Below, piece after piece: positions 1 to 11,500 of a DNA stretch of 64,000 nt. The stretch's first letter is position 1. Each line of letters begins with the position of its first letter. Origin of the DNA: Galbula dea. Lineage: Eukaryota > Chordata > Aves > Piciformes > Galbulidae. Position numbers and translations under genes: made by a program. The DNA lies in contig VWZX01005784.1 in the NCBI GenBank assembly GCA_013399015.1, positions 851,750 through 915,749 on the forward strand, written 5' to 3'. The notes below the pieces were generated by a model, which saw nothing but the letters and a program-made list of their open reading frames with translations, ran no database searches and was not told the origin of the DNA.

Positions 1-3000
1 AGACACAAGCACATCCTTGGCTCCATCACTTCTTGGCAGCAGGGGCAGAGCCAGAGACCAACACACCTTGCACACTGCCCTGCCCCAGGGGTCCAGAGGC
101 AAAGCTGCCAAGGAGAACAGGAGCAGCTCACACTCCAGGTTGTGTCTGGGCTCTGGGCTCTGCTTTCCAGAACCCAAATCAAAAGGAGTAAAGTTGAGAT
201 TCTACCAGACTCATGGCTTGCTGCCCTCCTGGTGTGAAACTGAGCTTGGAGCCATCACCAAGCCTCATCAGACCCCTTCTCATGCAAGCAGCCAGTTCCT
301 CCCTGCCTCTACTGACAGATTCTCCTATGGCCTGAGCCCTCCAAGGAAAGCCAGACTGCTGTGTCTTGGCTGCAATGCAGGATGGCACATGGTCAGAAGA
401 ATGCCCCCAGAAGCCCCTGCAGCTACAGCAAGTGCTGCTGGACATGTCCTGGATCTTCTCCTCTCCCAGAGGTGCTGCTGTTAGCCTTCTGGTGCTGCAG
501 TCTGCCAGCAGAAGACTCTTAGATGCTGTCACCAGAAGACGGGACCTGGGCCCTCGGACACAGCTTCAAGAACTGGCAGCTCAGTTTTAGATTCCCTCAG
601 GGTTTTTATCTTCATTTCAGATTTTTTCTCCCCAACACTGCCAGCCTGAGCCACTTCAGAGCAGCTGCTGTGCCCCACCTCAAAGGCAGAGTTTCTCCTT
701 CCACTTAACAAAGCATGATGTGACCTCCCCAGCTGGAAATGCTTCACAGCCTAGGCTGATCATGCTCCTAAAGTGGGTTAATGCATCCCCAGTGGCTGTC
801 CTTGAAGCATTCCCTGCTGTCACTGCTGTTCTACTTCTGAAGAGTCTCTCCTGCACCTCAAGAAGCTCCCCAGCCCCCCTCCATCTCTGCTGCTCCTAGT
901 CACACCTCTTGGATGGGAGCTCTGCCTGACTCCTGCTGGAAAGCAGCTCCACCACTGCTGAACAATTCTGCCAGCTCCAGAATGAAGAATAGTTACATAA
1001 GGAGTGGTTTGTTTGGGAGATTTTTTTCCCCTTCTCTCTATAATTGGACAGTTTCATAACTGAACTGACAAATAACTTTGATCACTCTTCAGGATAAGAG
1101 ATTACAGGATCTGTTTTGTAACAGGGGAAGGAGGCTGTTCAGTAGAGTCCCTGCTGGGAGGCCAGAGGAGCAAGAGCCACATCCACAAACTATTCCCCTA
1201 GGGAAGAGCAAACCCCAAGCACGTTCTGCTGATGGCATGAGCTAACTCTTGATCAGGGGCAGGTTAGAGGCCAGCCCTCACTCCTCACACTGCTGAGAGA
1301 CAGCTTAAGCCAGAGCATTAACCAAGAGGCTAATCAATAAGATGGATAACTGTCCTGTAATAATCCCCACAGTGCTGCTATTTCCAGAGGGGCCCAGTGC
1401 TGGCATTAGGGTCTGCAACTGCTGCTGTGCCTGTTCTCTGAGGGGCACTGGGGACCCTCCTGCACACAGCAAGCTTGCCCTGGGGGCTACCTCTGCAGGG
1501 AGCCAAGACTCTCAGGACAGCAGCTCCTGATGGCCCTGCTGGGCAGCAGGAACTGTTCAGAGAATCACAGAATCATTAGGGTTGGAAAGGACCCTGAAGA
1601 TCATCTAGTCCAACCAATAGCCCTACACTACTCTTATCCCTAAGTCATCCCCTGAAGAAACACATCCATCCTCTTCTTAAAAACCTTGCACTTACACATG
1701 GCAGAGAGACAAAGTAGGATGCAAATACTGATTCACATCAGGAACTTCCCTCCCTCTCCTTCCTCTGAAAGATCAACTTCTCCCAACCCTTACCACAGGC
1801 ACAGGCCCTTTGGCAGCACCACCACACTGTGGGGTGAATGCAAACCAAACTGCTGATCACTGAGCTGTATGGAGGCCTGTATGCCTCAGGAAGCAGGGGC
1901 AGTTGAGCTCTTCTCAAAAGCACTGTAACTTCTAGGGCTACCAGAACTGGAGACAATGATCCAGAAGTATTTTCACGACACAGAGAGCCATAAGCACATC
2001 AGCCAGCAGGTCTGCAAGCTTGTCCTGGGGACACATCACAGCAAAAAAGCCAAGGAAGTCATCTACAGCACAGAGCCTTCTCCCTCCCTAACTCCAAGCT
2101 CAGGAGCTGAAGCTTCCAGCACTGCCCTGTGTTGAGATCTGTGACAGAGGAACTGCCCCAGAGAGAAGTCCTGTGGAAAGGTTTCAGTGTCCTTATCTGC
2201 TCCACAGCAGGATAAGGAAGGAAAGCGCCAACAGTTCACTCTACCCCTTCAAACAAAGCTCACAGTTAGAGACCTGGAGAGGTCTCAGAGCACAGACCAA
2301 CCCTGGAGACAGCTGGAAATGGAATGAGGGAGCTGCAAAGCTCCAAGCCACGTTTGTTGTTTCCAGAGGGAATGCTTTTCCCCTCTCCTCTGATCACAGC
2401 CAACTGCAGCAGTAGCTGTGAGCTCTGCAGGGGCATCTGCCCCTCGCTGGAGGTTACACACGAGCAGCTCTCAGCCTACTCCTGGCTGGCAGGCAGTGCT
2501 TCAGGAAAGCACAGACCCCACTGCTGCTACGGACACTGCAAGGCTTGGTTTGCTCTGAGGCAAGAGATTTTTCTCTGCTTCATAACTGTAGAGTCAAGAT
2601 TGTGTTCAGAAACCACTGCAGGAGCAGTGAGAGGCTCCTGTGTGCAGAGGCTGTCCCACAGCCCTCAGCAGCATCACCCCAGTGCTGCTCTGAGCAGCTG
2701 CAGAGCAGAGGTGCCCAGACCCAGCCGGGCAGCGAGGCCAGCCGTGTCCCAGGGGAACCTTCCCAACACCTGACCGGGCCCTGCTGCTCCCCAGGCAGCT
2801 GCTGGCTCTGGCCTGCCCCAGCCACCCCGAGCGAAGGCAAGCACCGGTCAGGACAGAGGTCCCAGAGACTTCAAGCTTCTCCAGATCCTTTCCTCTAAGC
2901 CCTGCTGCGATTCAGCGAGGCTGAAGCTGAGCCCTGGTAGCAGCTGCGGCTCCCTGACGGTGATCCAGTGCTGTCACCTACTGGCTGGCCGTGGCCCAGA

Positions 3001-3159
3001 GCCTGCAGCTCCTCGCGGAGCGCAGCAGCAGGGACAAAGCCCAGAGGAGCAGCACTGCAGTCTGCGCTAGGCTCAGAGTGCCCAGGAACACTGCACTTCC
3101 AGCCCGTGTGGTGCTAACAGCAGCACCACACATGCTGCCTGCAGAGAGGAACCAGGAGA
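1..3159. other. ENDOV 3' UTR and downstream flank
   Basis: No exon with recognisable homology and flanking splice sites is visible on either strand. The short open frames here lack conserved motifs. The ENDOV 3' UTR must start at the high-coordinate end, but I saw no AATAAA on the minus strand in this stretch, so its end is not defined. The only repeat recognised is a CR1 fragment at 1558-1687. In human the next gene is NPTX1 on the opposite strand; nothing of it is seen here. Confidence 0.6.
1558..1687 (-). mobile_element. CR1 LINE 3'-end fragment
   Basis: The plus strand reads as the reverse complement of a bird CR1 3' end: a degenerate AGAATCACAGAATCATT tail, then GGTTGGAAAGGACCCTGAAGA, then the TCATCTAGTCCAACC block. 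The element is therefore sense on the minus strand, with its 3' end at 1558. It is short and 5'-truncated, as is usual for avian CR1. Confidence 0.85.
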
Positions 3160-3174
3160 TCAGTCAGGATGAGC
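3160..3174 (-). CDS. ENDOV: Tentative last coding exon of ENDOV
   Basis: The exon at 3392-3520 ends in phase 0 after IPEPIRQ with a good GTACGG donor, so at least one more exon is needed. The best acceptor I see downstream is a pyrimidine-rich tract ending CTGCAG at 3175-3180. It would add A-H-P-D and a TGA stop at 3162-3160. Human ENDOV also ends soon after RQA, which supports this. A second CTGCAG further down (about 3129-3143) would give a longer, less family-like tail, so the true C-terminus is open. Confidence 0.35.
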   Translation of the reverse strand, partial: AHPD

Positions 3175-6100
3175 CTGCAGGAAGGGCTGTGTGTGCTGCT
3201 GGGCACGGTGGCAGGAGGACAAGCAAGGAAGATGACAGCTCAGTTAATGACCGCACAAACACCACCACGGGCTGGGGAGAACAGGCCAGCAAGAGGGAAG
3301 GCAGCTGCAGAAGGGCTGAAAGGCTCTGAAACATGACCACTGGCATGCCACCCACCGCCCCCTCCCTCCCCCTCGTCCCCCTCGTCCGTACCTGGCGGAT
3401 GGGCTCCGGGATCCGGTACCTGCAGCAGGACCTGACCAGGCGCAGGGCTGTCTGCAGGCACAGCCTGTGCCCCACCGACACGTACAGGGGCTTGCAGCTC
3501 TGGCTGCAGCTGCGCAGGGCCTGGGCAGTCAGAGACAAGAATCAGGGGCTTCTTTTAAGCAATACAGAGTGGCAGATGAGTTCTAAGCTAGCCAGATGCC
3601 TTCAGAAGGTGGAACGGTGCTCTGTATTTGGCAACTCCCAGCCTTCTTGATCCTCTTCCACTTCCCAGGACCTCCTCCCTAGGGACCATATGCCCTTCCC
3701 CAAATGCCTCACACCGCTCTGGGAAGCAGTGAGACTTGCTAATGCAGGCTATGTTGAAATAACACCAGACACAGGCAGTTTCTTATATCTGCCCATTTCC
3801 CCTGCATCGTTCCTCAGAGGCAGGTGCTCCTACACTGCACCCTGGTAAGCTGCTACAGAGCTGGATCCTCTCTGTGACTGTGCTCAGAACAAGGGGTGCT
3901 GGAGCATGGCACCTCGGACCCCACAGCCACAGGTGTGAGAATAAACCCAGCACCTGAGCTGCCAACTCCTTCTGCAAACAGCTGAGCACACAGAAGGGGC
4001 AAAGCAGTGTTAGCAGTCAGCTGTTCACACCACATCTTCCTGAACTAATGCTGCTGAGACAGCCCCACCACAGAGACAACATCCTCCAGCACTCCCAGCT
4101 ACACAAAGCTAGAAGACTTGATGGCCAAGAGGACAGGAAACTCCCTGCAGCTTACCATGCCCAGGACTCCCCCAGAGGTGCCTGTCAGTGGGAAGGAATC
4201 TCCTCCCCTCTGCAGGGAACGAATCTAGGGGTAAACACACACAAGATCAGTTGGTTAGGAAGTACTTGCATACAGCTGTCCCAGTTCTCCTAGGATATTA
4301 AAGAGCAGAAATAAATTCCCAGCCTGGCCTAACCTGCTCTCTGTGCAGCTCATCCTTGACCAAGCCATCCACCTGCAGGAGGTTCTTGGCCACTCCAATG
4401 CATGGTAGATCTGTCAGCACTCCAAGATGACAGGCCACCCCAAATCCTGCCAACAACGAGTCACTGTAACTGCTGGGCACCAGAGGAGAGGAATCTCAAG
4501 CAGCAGCAAGGAGGCAGGGAAGAGCAAGGCCCTCCAGTCAAGTCCTACCTCTGGGATGGAGCAGACCATTCCCATCTACAAGAAGCACCTGCAAAGGCCA
4601 AACCCAGAAATGTTATTTCCTGTGCACTGAGAGCCACCTCAATTAGCAAACAGTGATCCTGGCCTCGTGAAGAAGTCTCTCTCAGCCCTTTCACTTCTCT
4701 CTAAGGGTCTTCTCGCGGTGCTGTCTACACCTAACTCTCAGTGATCAGCAGCACGAGCTCTTGCTGGCTTGTGGCCACCACTTCCTAGTGCTGCACACAG
4801 AATGGGACTCCCACAGCAGGCTGCTCTTGGCTCAGCATCCCTGCTCCTCAGGAAAGGGCAAGAGATGCTTCCATACATCTCTGACACTGCACCTTCTACC
4901 CTGCCAGAGCAAAACACCAGCCAGGCAGGGTGGTCTCCACCTTTCAGCAGTACTCTGCACCCTCATAACATCTCAACGTGGGACAGAGAAATATGCCACA
5001 CCTGAGGTTTGAGCTTGGGCTCCTGCTGCTGAAGTCTCTGAACAGCTTCCACCAGGAAAGGGACCTCTCTGAAGGCTAAGAACCCTGCCAGGTACGGGGC
5101 ACTGACAGCCACCATCCGGCAATCCTCGTACAGCACCTGGGAGCAGGGGGAGAGCAGAGACAGTGACCTCCAGGGCTTTGCTGGTTCCTGATGTTTCAGA
5201 GGCATCTCCTCTGTTTTAATGTCCCCATATCTCATCTATTTTTTTTTCCCTTTTAAATACTCTGCTTCTGAATCTCCCCACAAAGCTAAGGCCACTGGGC
5301 TGCACCAGTCTGCTACTCAGACAAGGAGGTGGAGAACGGACTGCTCACAGAAGAGGGCTGGACACCACCTGCCATACCCAGCCTGAGAGCAAAGTCTTTG
5401 AAACAAAACTAGGGCAGTTAGACAGTGGGGGACCTCCAAACTCCCCCAGACAGAGCATTACCAAAGGATGTCTGTCTCTATACAAGGACAGGCCAGCAGA
5501 AACCCTGGAAGGCAGGGATAAAAACAACTGTGCAGGGCAAGTCAGGAATCCAGGCAGGATCTGAATTCAGTTCATAAAAATCCCAACAGCTAGTATCAAA
5601 CTTTATTCCTTTGCTTGTTATAGGCTTTATAGTTAAAGATATTTTTTATATCATTTTGAAAGCTGGGAAAGAGACCAAAAATCTTTATTAATTCAAGTAA
5701 AGTGACTGTGGGATTGATGGTGCTTTTGAAAAGGCTTTTTATAGGTTACATCCCATCTTATTAGCTGATTGCCAGCAAGAACTCACAAACAAGACATCTG
5801 CTGTTTGAGTGCCACAAATGCTTTCATTTCCTCTCTTGATTAGCACTAACTAACAATGGTTCTTTTTGTCCCCTTCTGGGTACTGCCTGAGACTGGTTAT
5901 TTTCAGCATGCACCTAAACCACTTAAAGTTCTCTGTGCCTGACCATGGACTACATCTCACCACAGCACTTTCTGGATTAGTAACTACCTTGAACACACAC
6001 CAAAGCTCCCCCTCAATGCCTTGTAGACTCCTAGAAATCCTACAGACCTCTCAGTTCAGACTGGTTTGGGTCACACTCTTCCTACACTTGCACTGAAATC

Positions 6101-7484
6101 CTTACATGTTCTTGACTCCACTTCTTTTTCTTGTGAAGGTACAGCTGGGGGCTCTGTTGGACACACACCTGAGAACTCCCTGCTGTGCTGAGGCAGAGGC
6201 ACAGCAGCTAATGGCTCTGTTGTCTACAAACCCCCACGTGCTACTGCACACAACCCCAGGAGTGAGCTCAGTCAGCTGCTGTTACCTCAAGAGCTGGATA
6301 GCTGAGAACGACTAGGGAAGCACAGGCATTGGTGTCATCTCCTTTGACATAAGAGAGGTCAACACCTCCCACTCTCTCCAGGCCTGCAAAATTTGGATCC
6401 TTCTGCCACTCCTCGGTGTCCTCCTCAATCACACTGGCCTTCAGCTGGGCCTGCTCTCTAGTGAAAGAGCACAGGCTGCAGTGAAAAGGCTGCCTGGTCC
6501 TCTGAGCTTCAGATCCCACCCCACACTGAGGCCCCACTCCATCCCACCCAGCGTGAACCGAACTGAACCCCACTGCAGGGCCAGGCTGTACCCTGTGCCT
6601 GGCAGGTACAGGAGCAGACCACAGGCAGGAGCTCAGTCTGGGAGGGCTCCTCTTGAGGAGCCTCATCACTTGTGAGGCTGCAAGAACCCCCCTGCTTTCT
6701 CTGGACAGGCGATGGAACTGCCCTTGCTTTCTTAGCATCATAGAATTGTTTCAGCTGGAAAAGACCTTTTAGATCATCCAGTCCAACCATTAACCAGCAC
6801 TGCCAGGTCACCACTAAACCATGGCCCTCAGCACCACAGCTCCAAGGCTTTTCAATCCCTGCAGGGATGGTGACTCCACCACTGCCCTGGTCAACCTGGG
6901 CCAGAGCTTGACACCTCTTTTGGGGAAGAGATTTTACCCAATATCCAACCAAACCTCCCCTAGCACAACTTGAGGCTGTTTCCTCTTGTTCCTTGGAAGA
7001 AAAGACTAACTCCTACCTGGCTCCAGCCACCTTTCGGGGAGTTGCAGACAGTGAGGTCTCCCCTTAGCCTCCTCTCCTCCAGGCTAACAACCCCAGTTCC
7101 CTCAGCTGCTCCTCACGACACCTGTGCTCTAGACCCTTCCCCAGCTCCACTGCCCTTCTCTGGCCACACTCCAGCACCTCAGCGTCCTCAAAACTGACCC
7201 CGGGATTCGGGATGCAGTCTCACCAGCCCCGAGCACAAGCTCTGTGCTTGTCCTCACGACTGCCACGGGTGCGGGGCCGAGGTCAAAGGCATACACGGGG
7301 ACCCCGTCCCGGTATCGAGGGGAAGAGAACGGAAGCCCCGCGGGGCCTAGCCGAGCCCGCGGCCGCGCACGGTTGCCGTGGTTACCGCTCCCACCCCGCG
7401 CATGCGCCGGCCGCGTCCTTACCGTTCCCAGCGGCGGAGGGTGGCGTCCGGCGGCGCCGCCGCCGCCGCTGCCCGCACTGCCAT
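3160..7484 (-). CDS. ENDOV: Endonuclease V (ENDOV), 8-exon gene
   Basis: Endonuclease V cuts one phosphodiester 3' of inosine; the vertebrate enzyme acts mainly on inosine-containing RNA. Exons (minus strand, high to low): 7423-7484, 6286-6457, 5002-5136, 4549-4588, 4334-4446, 4156-4224, 3392-3520, then a tentative 3160-3174. All junctions are GT-AG and keep frame, giving about 244 residues (human about 250-282). The start ATG at 7484 has a perfect Kozak context (GCCGCCATGG). The three catalytic acidic residues of the family are present: D54 in GGVDLSY, E102 in FREVPF and D128 in LLVDGNG. The PY wedge (P92-Y93) precedes the second. The conserved GVACHLGVLTDLP and SVGHR segments are also there. 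The N-terminus carries a run of six alanines. Human has VAKKLL where this gene has VAKNLL, but the first lysine is kept. The gene follows RNF213 on the same strand, as in human. Identity is certain; only the last exon is in doubt. Confidence 0.96.
5137..6285 (-). other. ENDOV intron 2, with internal AATAAA motifs
   Basis: This 1.15-kb intron lies between the D54 exon and the E102 exon. It holds an AT-rich patch (about 5580-5760). On the minus strand two AATAAAG hexamers occur at 5602-5607 and 5684-5689. They could serve intronic polyadenylation but nothing else supports that. No repeat or second gene is recognised. Confidence 0.5.
6734..7236 (-). mobile_element. CR1 LINE fragment in ENDOV intron 1
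   Basis: About 500 bp reading as the reverse complement of CR1. The 3' end (TCATAGAATTG, then AGATCATCCAGTCCAACC) is at 6734. It runs up through the block matching sense CR1 'GTTAGCCTGGAGGAGAGGAGG' to the part matching 'CTGGTGAGACTGCATCCCGA' near 7236. The element is sense on the minus strand, the same as ENDOV, and fills most of intron 1. Confidence 0.88.
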
Positions 7485-7830
7485 GGCGGCACCGGAAGGG
7501 CTGCTCCCCGCCCCCGGGAGGGCGGGCCCGGAGCAGCCGGACCGGGCGTGGCGGTGGCAGCCGCGGGAGGAGAGCAGTCTCTATTGCTTGGCTTCCGGAG
7601 AGCAGACTTGGGGCTGCTCGGGATGAGAGAGGCCCCGGGGGGGACAGTCCTTGGGGCGAAGGGGGCCAGGAAGGTTTGGACCTTCCAGAAGGAGGTCCCA
7701 GAGGCGCAGGAAGAGGCTGTGCCCAGGCGCTGACGGTGCCGGGCGGGGGAAGCCCGACCTGGTGAACGGGGAGCTGTGGCTAGGGCCGGGGCTGGGGGGA
7801 AAGACAAGTACCACCGCTGGAAGCAGGGGC
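7240..7830 (-). promoter_or_regulatory. CpG island and promoter of ENDOV
   Basis: GC-rich, CpG-dense stretch over ENDOV exon 1. It has GC boxes (for example GGGGCGGGG on the minus strand near 7509-7520) and no TATA box, typical of a housekeeping promoter. The transcription start is probably within about 50-200 bases above the ATG at 7484. A GCC/GGC triplet run at about 7452-7474 lies inside the first coding exon and encodes the alanine tract. Confidence 0.75.
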
Positions 7831-8568
7831 AGGCGGCAGAGGAAGAGCACAAGGATGTGCTTTTAACTGTACAGAGATAGGGCACTTCGTGACCCGGTTG
7901 CGGTTGGACTCGATCATCTTCCAAGCTTGATTCCGCGACTCCACAACGCTTGCAGCGCAAGAGAGGGGCCCTGCCCCGGGGAGAAACACGGCAGCAAGCA
8001 CCAGGGGGTGGGAGGGTAGCTGGGGCTGTGCTGCAGGGACAGGTGAAGGCAGCCAAGGAGCAGCTTTCTACAGTGGTTTTGTTTTTCCAGCGTCGTCCCC
8101 ATCCTGCCCAGGGGAACAGGACAGGGCGGGGGGGGTGAAGGGCAGGGGCACAGCTCTGGTACTGAGTGGCAAGGAGAGAAGGAGCCTGGTCTGCATCTTA
8201 GCAACGACTCAGTGTCAAGAGAAATGTAGACTACAACCAAAAAAACCCCAAAACCAACGCCAAAGCCACACCCACCCAAACCACCACACCTTTTCCCAGA
8301 CCAGGGCAGGATGCTTTGTAAATAAAATCCTTCATCAGGTGGCTTTGAGATTTTGGTTTTTTTCGATGCCTTCAAGTCCCTGCTTCCCCATGCATCCAAT
8401 CTTCACACGTCTGGTACCAAGAGTTAGTCAAAAACCCCACCCCGAAGACAAGACAATGCCAAAACCCCACAACCCGAGGTTCCAGGGTAGCCCAGGGCCA
8501 CCCTGTGCGTGGCAGGAAGATTCCCTGTGTGTCAGGAAGGTCAGGCAGGGCTGGTGCTGTGCATGGCC
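7485..8568 (-). other. RNF213 3' UTR / ENDOV 5' interval
   Basis: Only 1.08 kb separates the RNF213 stop codon (8571-8569) from the ENDOV start codon (7484) on the same strand. It must hold the RNF213 3' UTR, its polyadenylation site and the ENDOV promoter. I found no AATAAA or ATTAAA on the minus strand here, although an AATAAA on the plus strand occurs at about 8320. The minus strand has a T- and G-rich patch at about 8225-8365 (plus strand: AAAAAACCCCAAAACC-type sequence). Confidence 0.6.
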
Positions 8569-11500
8569 CTAGCTGTCCCTGCGCTCCCTCTTGAAGACAG
8601 CAGCTGCTTTCCAGGTGGCAGTAGCGTGGGAGAGAAGAATCTCTTCTGGGAACATCTCTTGCAGTTCTGTAGCTAACTCAGAGTCTTTTTCGTCAAGGTA
8701 AGGGATAAATGACTCCTTCAGGCTGGAAAACAAAGAAAGCAGTGTTAATAGATGTGCATGGCAAGCTACAGCTGCCATGTAGCACTTCGTGTGGTAGGAA
8801 TGCAAAAGTATGAACCCATATCTTAAAAGTCAGTAATGAGCAGGAGCAGCCAGGCAGACAGGCACAGAGAAGCTAAAGAATCCAGGAACAGGAGGCTGCA
8901 GGTCAGGACTAAGCTGCTAGGGCCAAGCAATGCATGTGGAAAGCTCACTGTGCTCAGCTGAGGGACTGCAGAGGTGCTTGTGTTTAGTGCTCAGGGATGG
9001 CAGCTCCTGCTGCATTCCAGCAGAGCTCCCAAAACAGCTTGTGTAAGATGAAAGAGTCAGACATGCCAGGAACAGACAGTGTGTCACAGAACAAGCTGTG
9101 GACTCATGTTGATGGTGATGCTCTGTGTCCAGCACAGCAGTTACTTGCCAAGGGAACTGTTTCAGAGGCTTTTTCAGTGACAGACAAAGCATCACAGACA
9201 TCACTGTAAGACTGTAGCTCCCCACTGATCATGTTCATCACAGAAGTGGGGAGAGCAGTCTGAAAACCAGGAGTCAGAGCAGAACTGTTCAGAACATTTT
9301 CGGAGGCAGAGAAGCTTAGTAACAACTGTGGGATCAGTTTGGTCTGTGTAACTTACCTCCAGGTGGGTTTGAATAGATCCACAGCTTGGACACCTCTCAG
9401 CTTCAAGACAATCATTTCATGGAGCTCCTGCAGGAAGGTTTCCAGCCTTGAGTGGACAAGGAAGGTGTTGAGGAGCTTGGCAATCCCTGGACTGAGCTCA
9501 GCTTTGTATTCTGTATTGACATCTACAAAAGGATCCTAAAAACGCAGTGAGGGGGAAAAAAGAAAACAACCAAGCATCCAAATGTTATCACCTTCATTTA
9601 GAGAGGGGGAAACAGCTGATCAGACAAGTTCTCAGTGTCTCTTACCCTTTTGAGGCACAGAAGCTGCTCAGATTTGTGAGTAGAGAGGAGCTGCCACAGG
9701 GCTATGCTGTGCTTGAGCTGGCATCGTCTAAGGGCCTGGAAAAAAACCATACATGGAGTGAATCTGGATGTGGAAGGGATGCCTGCAGGTCAAAACTGCA
9801 GAGGAGCATGTGCAGAGGTCAGCAGGGAGTTCCCTGAGCCCTTTTAAGCTGGGTGTAGAAGCCCATCTGCAATAGGCTTCTCTCTCCCTGGCCCCCACTT
9901 TGCCTTCACCAGTCCATCTCTGGTTTGGTGAACGGGGAGGGAGAGGACAGGGCTGTGGCACACACCTGCCACAACACAGTGCCTCTGCCCCCAGCTGTAA
10001 AGGGCCTCTTTTTACACATCCTCAGGAGATGAAACCTTCCCCTCTCAGCACTTCTGAGAGGAAAAGGGAGATTTTTCAATCCTGCCCTGCAGCAGGCAAG
10101 CCAGCACCACTGCAGACTGACTCCTCACTGAAATTCTGCCTCTTCTCAGCTTTAGCATTGCAACTAATTATGTTGACAGCTGAGAATTCTCCTTCCTGGT
10201 GCTGACAGAAGAGCTTGGATCTGCAGAGAAGAGTTTGACCTTCTGCACATGCTGCACCTGAGCCTTCCACACTGATCTGCAAGAACCTGCTGAGCAGCAC
10301 AAGCTATTTGATCTTCCCACCCTGCAGGCACTAGCTGCAGGGGAAGTGAAAATTCTCCTCCTCTGCCAACGTGAGCTGTGGTCAGGGAGTTCTCTCACGT
10401 ACCTTAGAAGTCAGGCTGGCTGGGGGCACTCTAAACCTGTGCAGGTTTTTCCTGCAGGAAGAGAGCTGTGCTCTCAGGACTCACCTCCAGCACGTGAGGG
10501 TTTGTCTGAGCACTCATCTGCAGAATGTCCTCGATGTAGTCAGTCAGGAGCATGTCAGCATTCTCTCCAGCCATGGCCAGGAACCCCAGGGTAATTTCAG
10601 TGACAGACAAAGCATCACAGACATCACTGTAAGACTGTAGCTCCCCACTGATCATGTTCATCACAGAAGCTGGGAGAGCACTCTGAAAACCAGGAGTCAG
10701 AGCAGATGCTAGTATTAGTTTAGAGCCATTCCTTACCACTGCTCCAGGTGCTAAAGGCATGGAAGACAGAGATGCAGTGATCTGAAGCTTAAGTACATCC
10801 CTTTCCCCTGCAAACCCTGGCCAACAAGAGGGCAGTTTTACACATTCAAGGCTTGCCAAGAGTTGAGCAGTCCAGCCTCCAGATCACCAAGGCAAGTGAC
10901 AGAAGACAAACCTAACATTTCATGGGGGGGTGAGATGCTTGCTCTGTTCCCTCCAGGGCACAAACTCACCTGATCCAGCTTGCTCCTGACGTCACTGAAC
11001 AGCTGCTCATAGTTCCTGTCGTGTCTGTACACAAGGGTAGGGATTCCCTGCCAGGAGAGAGACTCAGAGCTGTAAAGCTTTGGGAACACTGCTTACCCTG
11101 CTGCAGTGCATGCCTGACTGCAGCAAACACTACAGAGCTCCAACACCAGCCAAGAAGCTGCCTGAAGGGGTACAGCCTCACCCTACCTTTAGGGTGATGA
11201 GTGGTTTCCCCTGCAGGAACTTGCTGATGACTTGCTGCTGGATCCTCTCCAGATCAAAGTCCTGCAATGTCTCCCCTCCCTTCTCCATGCTGTACTGGCA
11301 GTTGGACAAGATCAGAGGGATCAAGTCTCTCTCTACCTCATAACTGATCAAGTGGAGGTCAGCTACTTCTGATGGACTGACTGAGTACCTGCAGAAGAGC
11401 AAACAGTCTCCAGCTAGGGTGAGAAGCCTCTGGAGAGCAGGGAAAGCCAACTGTGGGCAGCAGGTGATACAGCAGAGCCTCCCAAAAGGCCTAGCTGGAA

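Noticed and set aside
7382..8056. 224-codon minus-strand open frame over the ENDOV CpG island
   Set aside because: It overlaps ENDOV exon 1 in another frame and has a GC-driven low-complexity composition with no recognisable domain.
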